Shown here piece after piece: positions 22,169-32,033 of a stretch of 64,000 nt of DNA. The number at the start of each line of letters is the position of its first letter. Within the stretch, counting starts at the first letter, position 1. Origin of the DNA: Tubulanus polymorphus (Eukaryota > Nemertea > Palaeonemertea > Tubulaniformes > Tubulanidae). The notes under the pieces are model-generated. The model saw only the letters and a program-made list of their open reading frames with translations. It did not search any database and was not told where the DNA came from. Position numbers and translations under genes: made by a program. Location: NCBI RefSeq assembly GCF_964204645.1, contig NC_134029.1, positions 13,196,850 through 13,260,849 on the forward strand, read 5' to 3'.

Positions 22169-22656
22169 TGAGGAATCAACAGCAATGGATATCAAACCAA
22201 TAGAATCGCCAAAAGATCGACGAAGAAACTATAAGAATTTCAAAAACATTAAGACTCCAATGATTAAGTTTAACATTTGTTGATGTAGTTAAATATTTAC
22301 CAGCAATTGAAAAAGTGTTTGTAATTATAAATTGTATTTATAGAAATCAAATGATGTATTGGAAGAAACGACTGAACAACTTGTATAATGTATTGTGTAA
22401 ATCTGTTTGGTTCTGAGGAATCAACAGCAATGGATATCAAACCAATAGAATCGCCAAAAGATCGACGAAGAAACTATAAGAATTTCAAAAACATTAAGAC
22501 TCCAATGATTAAGTTTAACATTTGTTGATGTAGTTAAATATTTACCAGCAATTGAAAAAGTGTTTGTAATTATAAATTGTATTTATAGAAATCAAATGAT
22601 GTATTGGAAGAAACGACTGAACAACTTGTATAATGTATTGTGTAAATCTGTTTGGT
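22169..22656 (+). repeat. Tandem duplication, 2 x 245 bp
   Basis: The segment starting TGAGGAATCAACAGCAATGG is repeated head to tail, almost without change, so it is recent. It contains a short open frame but nothing I recognise. Confidence 0.9.
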
Positions 22657-22699
22657 GAATTTTTATGTTCAGTCGTTTCAATAATGATTCGTTTCAATT

Positions 22700-23345
22700 A
22701 TGATTAGCGCATGCGCATTAAGCAAAAGCGCGCATGAATGCGCGGTTTGCCTAATGCGAACACGTTTAGATATTTTCTGTGTTCGGTTGTTTCCATTTTA
22801 CACAATTTACATAATGAATATATAATTATGATTAACGCATGCGCATTGATCAAAAACGCTCCTATAAGAGCGGTTTTGCCTAGTGCACATGCGTTTGAAT
22901 TTTCTATGTTCAGTTGTTTCTATTTCACAGAATGAATATATAATTATGATTAGCGCATGCGCATTGATCAAAAACGCTCCTATAAGAGCGGTTTTGCCTA
23001 GTGCGAACACGTTTAGATATTTTATGTCGGTCGTTTCTATTTTACAGAATTTACAGGATGAATATATAATTATGATTAACGCATGCGCATTAAGCAAAAA
23101 CGCTCCTATAAGAGCGGTTTGCCCAGTGGTATTATTTAGATATTTCATGTCGGTTGTTTCTATTATGATTAACACATGTGCATTAAGCAAAACCGGACAT
23201 CAATGGCCGCATGTGACGCATGTAACGCATGTGTTGTTTCTATTTTACAGAATTTATAGAATGAATATATAATTCTGATTAACGCATGCGCATTAAGCAA
23301 AAGCGCTCATGAATGCGCGCTTTTGCCCAGTGGTATTATTTAGAT
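22700..23345 (+). repeat. Hairpin satellite, six units of 93-128 bp
   Basis: Units start near 22700, 22829, 22947, 23073, 23166 and 23276 with TGATTARCGCATGCGCATT. Each holds an inverted repeat of about 45 bp, for example CGCATTAAGCAAAAGCGC facing GCGCGCTTTTGCC, then an AT-rich spacer ending AATGAATATATAATT. Loop sequences differ while stems are kept. It ends about 120 bases before the first gene of copy B. Confidence 0.85.
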
Positions 23346-23464
23346 ATAAAGGAATCGAAACAACTTATCAAAAGCAGCGAGGAATGAAAAAGGATGACGT
23401 TGGTTGAAGAAATGGAAGAGGATTCTAAAATAGTAACCAATTTAGTAAAAAATGCATATAATAA

Positions 23465-24139
23465 ATGGAACCAGAACAACCACAAATTATCAATATTACA
23501 AATAACACTGCTGGTGTTATAAATATAAACTACAAGAAGTGTTCTAAGCGTGAAATAGATAAATTAGCTATAACAGAATTTAGTAAGCGTAAGATTAGCA
23601 AAGATGGTTTTCAATATTGCTGTAAAACTTGTTTTAAACTATATACCAAACAATATCGAGAAGATAATAGAGAAGCTTATAATGATTATATGACAGAATA
23701 TATGAGAGAAAGATATCAAACAGATCTTAATTTTAGATTAAAACAATGTTTATGGTCTAGATTAACACAATTATTCAACAAAGAAACGCATTCAGAAACA
23801 CTATCTAATTTATTGGGTTGTTCAGATGAATTTCTCAAATCATGGATTATATTTCAATTCGATGATAAAATGAATATAGATAATTATGGGGATTATTACC
23901 ATATTGATCACGTGTTACCAATATCTAAATTTAACATGAATGATGAATACAATAAAAAACTTATTTGGGGTTGGAAAAATTTAAGGCCTTTAGAAAAGAA
24001 AAAAAAATCAAATCAAATCTAATAAACTAGATTTTCAGTTATATTTGGATCAATTAGATAAAGCAAAGAAATTCATTGAATTATGAAACAATGATCCAAA
24101 TAATGAACAATATGTTGAATCTTTAGTGAGTCGTTGAAG
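23465..24139 (+). pseudogene. HNH endonuclease with zinc site (copy B, nearly intact)
   Basis: An open stretch of 185 residues starting MEPEQPQI. N-terminal zinc site (CSKR..., then CCKTC), basic middle, HNH core with YYHIDHVLPISKFN and WGWKNLRPLE. A run of A near 24000 shifts the frame just after the core, so the C-terminal helix (LDQLDKAKKF, to a stop near 24139) is read only in another frame with a stop. DNA nicking or cleavage is the family activity. First gene of the plus-strand block; upstream is a satellite rather than the expected polymerase. Confidence 0.75.
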
Positions 24140-24384
24140 AATAATATAATTTAAATAAAATATAATAAAAATTACATACCTTCAACTATCTATTATTTCT
24201 ATTTTAATTTTTAATATTTCTTTTCAAAAAGAGAATACTTTATATCACAAATAAAAAATACTAAAAAAACAATAACTAATACTAAAATTCTTTACCTTTA
24301 ACTAAGCTAGTATTAATCTAAAGAGATACTGGTATCATTTTATAATACTTATAATATTTTTCTTATTAAATTTCTCTAATATGA

Positions 24385-24966
24385 ATGTCAAAGAAATCTA
24401 ATAAGAATAGTATTGATATTGAAAAAACATTAGATGATTTGGGCATTAGTGATAATAAGGATCCAGTTGTTTCTAATTCTATTCAAGTTAATAACAATAT
24501 AGATTATGAATACTACTTATATTGTAAGCATCATCTTCAATTATTAATTGCTGGCGGGAAATCTAAGGATTTCTTGGGGAAAATTTTAACTTATCAAGAA
24601 CTAGATGCTATGAAACCCGATAAAGTAATAAAATATTTTAAGATTTATGAAGAAGCTAGATTAGCTAGAATAAATGATTCTATTTCAGATGGTATTGTCA
24701 AATGTTATTCTAAGTTATGTAACCAGTTTATACCAATTGCTGATGAAAATAAATTATATAGTGATTTGAAAAATGACTACTTAGTTATGACTGAATTACA
24801 AAAATGGGTTGGATATGCTTCATTTCAATTAGGATCGGTTATGACATTAATTTCTACTGGCGTCATAACATTTTCGAACATCAAACCTATGGAATATAAA
24901 TCAGGTAAGAACGAAACAGATGTACTACAACCAAACGTCGAAACAGAAAATGAATCAGAACAATAA
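24385..24966 (+). CDS. Conserved Polinton protein X (193 residues)
   Basis: Start MSKKSNKN preceded by TCTCTAATATGA. Mostly helical by eye: an acidic Asn-rich N-terminus, DYEYYLYCKHHLQLL, LDAMKPDKVIKYFKIYEEARLAR, a central ISDGIVKCYSKLC, then LQKWVGYASFQLGSVMTLISTGVIT, a moderately hydrophobic segment near residues 145-170, and an acidic tail. No catalytic motif. It sits between HNH and protein Y in both A and B. I recall similar unnamed proteins in other invertebrate Polintons but cannot assign a function. Confidence 0.65.
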   Translation: MSKKSNKNSIDIEKTLDDLGISDNKDPVVSNSIQVNNNIDYEYYLYCKHHLQLLIAGGKSKDFLGKILTYQELDAMKPDKVIKYFKIYEEARLARINDSISDGIVKCYSKLCNQFIPIADENKLYSDLKNDYLVMTELQKWVGYASFQLGSVMTLISTGVITFSNIKPMEYKSGKNETDVLQPNVETENESEQ

Positions 24967-24979
24967 TTAACTAAAATAA

Positions 24980-25348
24980 ATGAGTGATAGCGTTAAGAAG
25001 AAGCCTAGATCCGAGAAACAAATTATATGGGCAAGAGAATTAGGTAAAAGATCTTCAGAATTAAAAAAAGCTAAGAAAAAGAAATTAACTGATATAAATG
25101 AATCACAGAAATTATCTGATATTGATTCAAATAATAATCCATCTAATTCTTCTAATGCTGGAAGTAATTATAAATTATATATTACAATTGGATTAGTAAC
25201 AGTTATTATATTATCCGGTGTAATATATAAATCAAAATTCAAATCTGATGATAAATATGATTCCAATGACAATAAGCCTATTATACCAGAAAATAAGTCA
25301 AATCATAAAACCATTGAAACTAAATCTAAATTATTATTAATGGATTAA
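24980..25348 (+). CDS. Single-pass membrane protein Y (122 residues)
   Basis: Starts MSDSVKKKPRSEKQ after AAATAAATG. Basic N-terminal 40 residues, Asn/Ser linker, one transmembrane segment (LYITIGLVTVIILSGVIY, residues about 72-89) and a polar tail ending LLLMD. Short spacing (13 bases from X, 5 to integrase) suggests co-transcription. The topology and basic head would fit a membrane-anchored nucleic-acid-binding protein, which is inference only. Confidence 0.65.
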   Translation: MSDSVKKKPRSEKQIIWARELGKRSSELKKAKKKKLTDINESQKLSDIDSNNNPSNSSNAGSNYKLYITIGLVTVIILSGVIYKSKFKSDDKYDSNDNKPIIPENKSNHKTIETKSKLLLMD

Positions 25349-25353
25349 AATAC

Positions 25354-26209
25354 GATGAAAAAAAGAACAATATTTAAGAGATTTATATTACAACCCAGAA
25401 AGTGAAGTATCATATTCTAGTATTTCAGAATTATGGGGTAAAATTAAATCTGATAATGGTGGTATAAAATATAGTGAACTAAGATTATGGTTACAAAATC
25501 AACCAACATATCAAATCCATAAGAAAATGGATAAAACTTATTTAACAAGAAAAGTTATGGTTTCATATATTGATCAACAATGGCAAGCAGATTTAATTGA
25601 CATTTTTCAACACATTCAGATAAAAAAGCATCTATTATAGAAAGATTTAATAAAACATTGAAAACTAGAATGTGGAAATATTTTACTGCTAATGAAACAT
25701 ATAAATATATCGATGTGTTAGATGATTTAGTGAAAGGTTATAATAATTCTAAACATAGTTCTATAAATATGAAACCTATACCAGCTAGAAAAGAAGATAA
25801 TTCGGAAATAGTTTGGAATAATATATATGGAGCATTTGTTACACATGATTTCGGAGAACCTAAATTTAAAATAGGGCAACATGTAAGAATATCTAAATAT
25901 AGAAAAACCTTTTATAAAGGTTATACTCCAAATTTTACTGAAGAAATATTCAAGATTAAAAAGATAATATTAACTAAACCTTTTGTTTATGAATTAGAAG
26001 ATTTAAAAGATGAAGAAATATTAGGTTATTTCTATGAACAAGAATTATCACTTGTACCAAATCCAGATGAAATAGAATACAAAATAGAAAAAGTATTGAA
26101 AACAAAAACTCTTAAAGGAAAAAAGTATTCTTTGGTGAAATATAAAGGATATGATGATAAATTTAATGAATGGATTTTATCTAGTAAAATTAAAAGAATA
26201 AATGAATAA
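25354..26209 (+). pseudogene. int: Polinton integrase with chromodomain (copy B, core deleted)
   Basis: Same protein as in copy A, but an extra A at 25354-25362 shifts the frame at the start, and about 235 bases are missing near 25602, joining QADLID directly to the stretch before KASIIERFNKT. The second catalytic Asp is therefore gone. The C-terminal half from 25658 is open, with the DNA-binding region and the chromodomain (EYKIEKVLKTKTLKGKKYSL..GYDDKFNEW). The stop overlaps the ATPase start by 8 bases. Confidence 0.85.
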
Positions 26210-27990
26210 AGATTTATTTATATTTGAACCACATAATATGATAGTTACTGGTGTTACCAACTGTGGTAAAACACATTTCATATTAGATTTGTTAGAAACT
26301 ATTTATAAGAATCATTTTGATAATATAATATTATTCTGTCCTACTTATGAAATGAATAAAACATATAATAGAGACATAGTTAAGATAAAAAAGTTTATTA
26401 TATTAAATCCTAAAACAGTAAAAGAAAATTTAGATAATTGTATAGAAATAGCAATTGATATTTATAAAGGATCAAATACATTATTCATTATAGATGATTG
26501 CGCAAATTTACATGATTCAAAAGTTAGAGAGAGTGAGTTATGTTATTTAGCTTTTTCTGGCAGACATTTTGGGATAACAACATGGGTTTTAAATCAAAAA
26601 TATAATTCAATTGTTAAAGACTTTAGAGAAAACATTAGATTTCTAGTTTTATTTTATAACAAAGATAAACAAGAAAATTAATTTTAGAAAATTATTTGAC
26701 GCCTGGGGAAAAAATGTAGAATTTCTGGGCTAAGCTAATGTGGAATTGCAAATTTGAAATCGAAGTTTTAAGAAATTTGGGGAATGATGAGATTTGGCGA
26801 TTGGGTAGATGATACAGGTCTTCGACTCTAGTAGTGGTTTAAATTTTTTTATTGAAAATTCTCAATAATTGATCGCGAACTTGCGACCGACTTCATTTAC
26901 TTATGCCTCTAAGCTGGTCTGCAACTTCATTGCCTCCATGGATGAAGAAAGAGCCCTTTTGATGTCTGCTTCATCATGACTTCGAGCATATCGTGTGGCC
27001 TAGCCAGCCGGCCCGGGCCACGGGTTTGGCTGTCACTCGATATCCTGGAGTCTTGAGTCTGGGTGGGTTGAAGTAGACATTGTCATTTAAAGTAACTCGC
27101 TTATGTTGTTCTGTATGAATTACCCGTGTGTCATGTATGTTGTATTAATTTATTTTAAAATTTGTATTTATTGAATTTGGGAATTTTATCCCGGAATTTC
27201 AATGTAATAAGGATCAATAAATAATTGAATTGAATTGTCACCTAATACACATGCCATCAGAGGACACGGAGCCGTATATGACAGCTATGCTATTATAAAT
27301 TGCTAATCTCACGAAACTTGCATATTCCTAATATCAAACATATTTTCTAAAACGTTTGAATATTGAAATTATATGTTTACACGTTTTTATATTGACCGCT
27401 TGTAGCCGCTGATGAAATTCACGCTTGCCCTACTCAGATCGTAGATAGCTTCGTCATTTCACCGGCATGCCCACGTCAGGGTCTGACTTTTATATCAGAC
27501 TTCCGCATCGTGTATACATCCGCCATTTAACCGAATAATCCGATTTACTTATCATTTCTATTTATGCCTGTCGCTTCTGATATAATCATACATCCTTTAC
27601 TATTACAATACGTCTTCTAATGATATTCAATGCAATATAACATTTCGACGTTCAAATATAGGTCATTATATAATCACAGGAAGCCATTCTACATCTATGT
27701 CAATAATATTTTGCCAGATAGCTTGTTTGTGTACACATAAACCTGTGACGTTTTGCACATCGATTTACGGCTGTCGTTTGTAAAATGACGCTGAATGGTT
27801 AGCATTGTTTAGGTTTCATAATGGTAACGTTTTATAAGGCGTCAAAAAATCTATGCAACAATCATTGGAAGAAAATCAAATTATACCTACTGAATTACAT
27901 GATGAATATATGAATAAATTAAAGAATAATAAAGGTTCAAAATTATTTCTGAGACTACAATTTCCCTATGAATATAAATTTATAAAATAA
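26202..27990 (+). pseudogene. FtsK/HerA-type packaging ATPase (copy B, split by insertion)
   Basis: Start MNKDLFIFEPHNMIV overlaps the integrase stop. Walker A GVTNCGKTH (residues about 18-26) is complete, Walker B TLFIIDDCANLHD and GRHFGITTWVLNQ follow. At about 26670 the frame runs into a 1.15-kb insertion and resumes at 27848 to end FPYEYKFIK at 27990. Apart from that insertion the coding parts look good. A32-like ATPases drive genome packaging in Polintons and large DNA viruses. Confidence 0.85.
26695..27846. mobile_element. 1.15-kb insertion in the copy B ATPase
   Basis: Ends are inverted: TTTGACGCCT at 26695 and AGGCGTCAAA at 27837-27846. Inside, 26820-27240 resembles a truncated LINE or SINE 3' end, finishing with CAATAAATAATTGAATTGAATTG. 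So it may be a small DNA transposon that itself carries a retroelement tail. The exact target duplication is unclear because a 25-base stretch before it is absent from copy A. Confidence 0.6.
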
Positions 27991-28330
27991 CTATCTATAT
28001 ATCTATGTATTAGATGCCCTATTAGATACCCTAATACCTGATACCCCATTAGATACCCTAATACCTGATACCCTATTAGATACCTTAAATACTTAAAACC
28101 CCCTTTTTTAAAATAAATATTATTTATACAATTTTCAACCAATTTATTTTTATTTTTTCAACAAATATATGAATAAGTTTGAAAATAACCTTTATTATTA
28201 CTGAGGTTTCAATATAAATTTAAAAAAGAAATATAATTTAAGGTATTTTCAAATAATATGTATTAGATACGTATTAGATATGTATTAGATACGTATTAGA
28301 TACCTTAATACTTAAAACCCCTTTTTTATT
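27991..28330. repeat. TATTAGATAC repeat clusters at convergent junction (copy B)
   Basis: Two clusters, 28005-28110 and 28240-28325, of CCTATTAGATACC / CTAATACCTGATACC units, each ending TTAAAACCCC followed by a T-run. They lie between the ATPase stop and the stop of the minus-strand block, the same position as in copy A. Confidence 0.65.
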
Positions 28331-28364
28331 TACTATTATTTTATACAATTTTCAACCTTTATTA

Positions 28365-29237
28365 TTATTTGATTGTTAGATAATTAATTTCTGAATCACT
28401 TTCATCATCACTCTCCAATTCATTATCAGGCCCTAACAATTTATTCAAATGCTCTACCGTATCTTCATAAATAATTGGTTTATTGATATACTTATTAGGC
28501 ATCTCTTCTATATCTTTATTTTCTGATTTAAGTTTCATAGAATCTTTATTATCAATGCGCTTTCCTGTATTTTCATTATTATCTTTATTAGTGTTTGCTC
28601 CTAATATTTCATTTACAGTGTTTGATCCTAATATTTCATTAGCATCGGTTAGATCTAATTCATCTTTATTAGGTGTTGCTAATAAAAAATCTTCATATAA
28701 TTCTTTACCATTTACTTTTTTATTTGAAACAAATTTTGTAACATATCTAAATGGGTGTTCTATAAATTCTCTTATACCAACACGATCTATTACATTAGTA
28801 ATATGTGAATTTGTATTCATATGTTTATTCCAATTTGATGGAGCGTTTGAAAATTCACCTTTACAATAATCACAATAATTTCTATTTTTACTCACATTTA
28901 ATATTATTGCATTATTATATGTAGAAGGTATTACATTATTTGATGTAGAGGGTATTACATTATTAGATGTAGAAGGTATTACATTATTAGATGTAGTAGG
29001 TATTACATTATTAGATGTAGAAGGTATTACATTATTAGATGTAGAAGGTATTACATTACTTAAATTATCAACAACTTCACTTTTATTATTATCGATTTCT
29101 ATTAGTTTAGTTTTATAAATCTTAAAAATAGGATCAAATATCAAAGCTATATTACAAGGTATTACATAATATAATCCATCATTATTTTCAGGGGTATCGA
29201 TGTATGGAATATGTTTATATACTTTACCTCCTTCCAT
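28365..29237 (-). CDS. 290-residue Polinton protein with octapeptide repeats and a C2H2 finger
   Basis: Intact frame starting MEGGKVYKH at 29237. About residues 60-107 are six units of NVIPSTSN encoded by a 24-bp tandem repeat (28921-29058). A C2H2-type finger follows (YCDYCKGEF..NWNKHMNTNSH), then an HPFRYVTKF segment and an acidic tail. No family recognised. It is the last gene of the minus block, facing the ATPase. The leader is of the AATAAAAATT type, not the capsid type. Copy A has an unrelated Cys-rich gene here, so this may be a variable cargo slot. Confidence 0.7.
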   Translation of the reverse strand: MEGGKVYKHIPYIDTPENNDGLYYVIPCNIALIFDPIFKIYKTKLIEIDNNKSEVVDNLSNVIPSTSNNVIPSTSNNVIPTTSNNVIPSTSNNVIPSTSNNVIPSTYNNAIILNVSKNRNYCDYCKGEFSNAPSNWNKHMNTNSHITNVIDRVGIREFIEHPFRYVTKFVSNKKVNGKELYEDFLLATPNKDELDLTDANEILGSNTVNEILGANTNKDNNENTGKRIDNKDSMKLKSENKDIEEMPNKYINKPIIYEDTVEHLNKLLGPDNELESDDESDSEINYLTIK

Positions 29238-29269
29238 TTATTATATAAATTTTTATTAAAGTTAAAATT

Positions 29270-30516
29270 TTAATACATAACACTATCTAATTGTGAATTT
29301 ACAATATTTAATTGCGTGTCAGATATAATATAAATATGCATTTTGAAATTTTTGATTCCTTTATTCTTTGTCATGAATAATTGTATTCCATCTTTAGTGT
29401 TCTGTAGTTTTTTTCCAGAACCATGTAATGAATTATCCTCTGTTGTTCTAAAATCTAACCATAATGCATATTTATTACCGGTATAATAATCAATTTGATT
29501 AATGTTACAATTTTCAGATGATTTCACTTTTTCATTCATAAAATGTTTTCTAATTTCTGGCCATTGATCAATCATTATCATTCCTTGACAAAATATTTTA
29601 TTTGCTATTCCTTCGATAGTTATTCTACTTTTGTTATTTCAGGATTATAATAATTATCAACAATTATTGCGCCATTAGTATATGTTGCAATGGTAAAAAA
29701 TATTAATATACCTTTAATAGATCTTCTTGGGAAGTTAATATTCTCATTAATAATTTCATCATTTGCATTAATAGTTACAGTTTTAAATTTATCGATATAA
29801 TCATATAATAATGAAAATCCTTGATTGTATTTAGTTTGAATTATACTTGAAATATTTTCATCGGTTACTGTATCATATTCTAAACATATATTCGATAATT
29901 TATAACTCATATCTTTATTAATGCTAGATATTACAATTTCATTTACAGGAGCAAATGTTATTTCGAATATAACGTCTTCTTGAATTGCGTATTTATATAA
30001 AGGTGCATTGTTATTTATCAATTCAAAGTCTAATGGAATTTTATATTTGCTTCCATATATACTTTTTATCAATTTATCTATAGAATTAGTTAATATTGCA
30101 TTATGCGCTTCTGATCTTAATTTATTTTGGTTTTCTGATTGGATTCCTTGAAATATCATATTATTTCTATTTTCTTTAGTTAACCATAAATCTTTATAAT
30201 GCATAAATAAATTATAATCATCTAATGAGAAAACTGTTTCTGGACCAATCTTTATAGTTAATTTTTTAATCAAATATCTTCCAACATTATCAACAACATA
30301 ATTATTATTATTACCGATTACTTTTATATCGGCTGATAAATGAATACTATTTGGAACGTAAAAAGTATTTTGTGTTAATCGAGGGATTCTAACATATAAA
30401 GTTTCATCGGGATTAATATTAGAAGGGTTATGAGTAATTATATGATGTGATCTCTCTGCTTTAATAGCATTAGATATTCTATGATTCTTAGGAGGATTGA
30501 TATAACTCCCACTCAT
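29270..30516 (-). pseudogene. Major capsid protein candidate (hexon-like, double jelly-roll), one frameshift
   Basis: Starts MSGSYINPPKNHR at 30516. The first 298 residues and the last 103 are in different frames, joined near 29590-29620; total about 410 residues. Family-like signposts: VPNSIHLSADIKV, NVGRYLIKKLTIKIG, DYNLFMHYKDLWLT, IPLDFELINNNAPLY, and at the end LWLDFRTTEDNSLHGSG with IYIISDTQLN. These match, from memory, the hexon-like capsid proteins of adintoviruses and Polintons. It would form the trimeric capsomers. The start has a strong capsid-class motif. Confidence 0.65.
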
Positions 30517-30536
30517 TTATTTAACAAAAAAATTAA
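30517..30536 (-). promoter_or_regulatory. Capsid-class start motif of the major capsid gene
   Basis: On the coding strand reads ATTTTTTTGTTAAATAAATG at the start codon. The same pattern (T-run, 2-5 bases, TAAATAAATG or close) precedes genes starting at 33863, 34320 and 34564, with weaker forms at 32017, 33421, 34921 and 35692. Confidence 0.6.
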
Positions 30537-30556
30537 TCATTTATTTTTTATCATGT

Positions 30557-32017
30557 TTACTTGATATTTTTTGATATCATATTCACTAACCCAAAAATAA
30601 TTGCACTTACAACTGTAATTAAAAATAAAATAATATGTTCAGCAGCAAAGTTAAGAATATTCCCAGCAGATTTCAATATAAAACCAACAATTGATGCAAT
30701 AATTCCGGGTAAAGCTGCAGCAGATTTTTTAGATAGTTCCCATAAATATTTTGCTAATTTCTTTAAACCATCTTTAACTTTATCTTGTATAGAATTATTA
30801 TCTGGGGGTTTATCCGGTTTATTTGGAGTAGGAGTAGATTTCAAAGAATTTGATATTGCTAAACCAATTGTTGTAAATAACATAGTAACAGCTGTTAGAA
30901 TTGAAAGAATTGTTATTCCTTCAGACTTAAATAATAATTTTATTCTATCTTTCAATGATGTTTTAGAATTTGGTTTTATTAGATATCTTTTAAAAACATC
31001 TTTTAATCCATCAATATTATAATCATATGATTTTAATAATAATTTAATTTCTTCTTTTTGTAATTCTATGTTATATTCTAAATCATCTTTTTCTTTTTCT
31101 AAATATGCATTTCTTTTTCTAAATTCATTTTCATCAATTGCTTTACGATCAAGATCAGACTTTAATTGTTCTATTTCTTTATTTTTATCAGTTAATTCTT
31201 TTTCTAAAAATCTAATTTTAAAATCTCTTATACTTTTATCATGCATAATTTTATCAGATGCATGTCTTATACTAATAATCTCTGTAATTGCTTTATCAGA
31301 AAATATATCTAAATCTTCTAATTGTTGATTTGTTGCGTCAAGTAATCCATTCGGTAAATTTTTTTCAGTTTGAACTTCTCTTGAATTAGGTCTACTAGTT
31401 TTGGAAGTTATATTCTGTTCAGAACTTGTTTCTGGTTCTAAATTATTATCGATTGTTTCAAATAATTCATTAATTCTTTGTTTAAATACTCTTTCATTTT
31501 TAATAATTTCTTCTTGTGTTACATCTTCTATTACATTACTATTTCTTATTCTTTTAATTCTAGATAGTAATGAGTCAGACTTAAGCAAAGTTGATTCTGC
31601 TAATATTTTTTTTTGTTTTTTATAAGAGATATCAATATAATAATCATCTTTCAAACGATAATAATATTCACCATCTAAAAACTTTAATTCTTGTACTAAA
31701 AGTCTGGCACCTCTGGCATTTATATTATATCCAGATTCTTCAAATACATGTTTGAAATTATAAATATATTCATTATATTCTAAATTTTCCTTTAATAAAC
31801 CTGGATTTTCATTTTCAATAGGTATTCTCGATCTAGTTCTTCTATCAAATTCATCTGTTGATTGGCCTTTAGAACCACTATTTGCTAAATTAGAATTATA
31901 TGCTGATTCATTACCATCATCAATATTAGTTTCTGCATCATTATAATCATCATCAATATATCCTTCATTATTAATTCCCATTTCTCCCATTTCATAATCT
32001 TCTCCGCCTTCTGCCAT
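30557..32017 (-). CDS. 486-residue coiled-coil membrane protein
   Basis: Intact, start MAEGGEDYEMGEM. Acidic N-terminal 60 residues; residues about 60-230 globular with many charged residues; a long coiled coil about 255-330 (EKELTDKNKEIEQLKSDL...); then one hydrophobic segment near 365-385 (ILSILTAVTMLFTTIGLAI), a Pro/Asp linker (TPNKPDKPPDN), and two more hydrophobic stretches at 430-480. Not recognised. The size, coiled coil and membrane tail suggest a structural virion or membrane-active protein. Copy A keeps only a divergent acidic N-terminal part (51907-52212). Confidence 0.7.
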   Translation of the reverse strand: MAEGGEDYEMGEMGINNEGYIDDDYNDAETNIDDGNESAYNSNLANSGSKGQSTDEFDRRTRSRIPIENENPGLLKENLEYNEYIYNFKHVFEESGYNINARGARLLVQELKFLDGEYYYRLKDDYYIDISYKKQKKILAESTLLKSDSLLSRIKRIRNSNVIEDVTQEEIIKNERVFKQRINELFETIDNNLEPETSSEQNITSKTSRPNSREVQTEKNLPNGLLDATNQQLEDLDIFSDKAITEIISIRHASDKIMHDKSIRDFKIRFLEKELTDKNKEIEQLKSDLDRKAIDENEFRKRNAYLEKEKDDLEYNIELQKEEIKLLLKSYDYNIDGLKDVFKRYLIKPNSKTSLKDRIKLLFKSEGITILSILTAVTMLFTTIGLAISNSLKSTPTPNKPDKPPDNNSIQDKVKDGLKKLAKYLWELSKKSAAALPGIIASIVGFILKSAGNILNFAAEHIILFLITVVSAIIFGLVNMISKNIK

Positions 32018-32033
32018 TTACATAATAAAAAAA

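Noticed and set aside
22807-23272. Open frames of about 128 codons in the hairpin satellite, both strands.
   Set aside because: They arise from repeat units lacking stops; the peptides only repeat the unit.
22700-23345. A CRISPR array.
   Set aside because: Units are long, unequal, contain the hairpin as most of the unit, and this is animal DNA; no cas genes.
30561-31625. Long plus-strand frames opposite the 486-residue gene.
   Set aside because: They are antisense shadows of a strongly coding AT-rich gene with a coiled coil; no domain pattern and no start motif.
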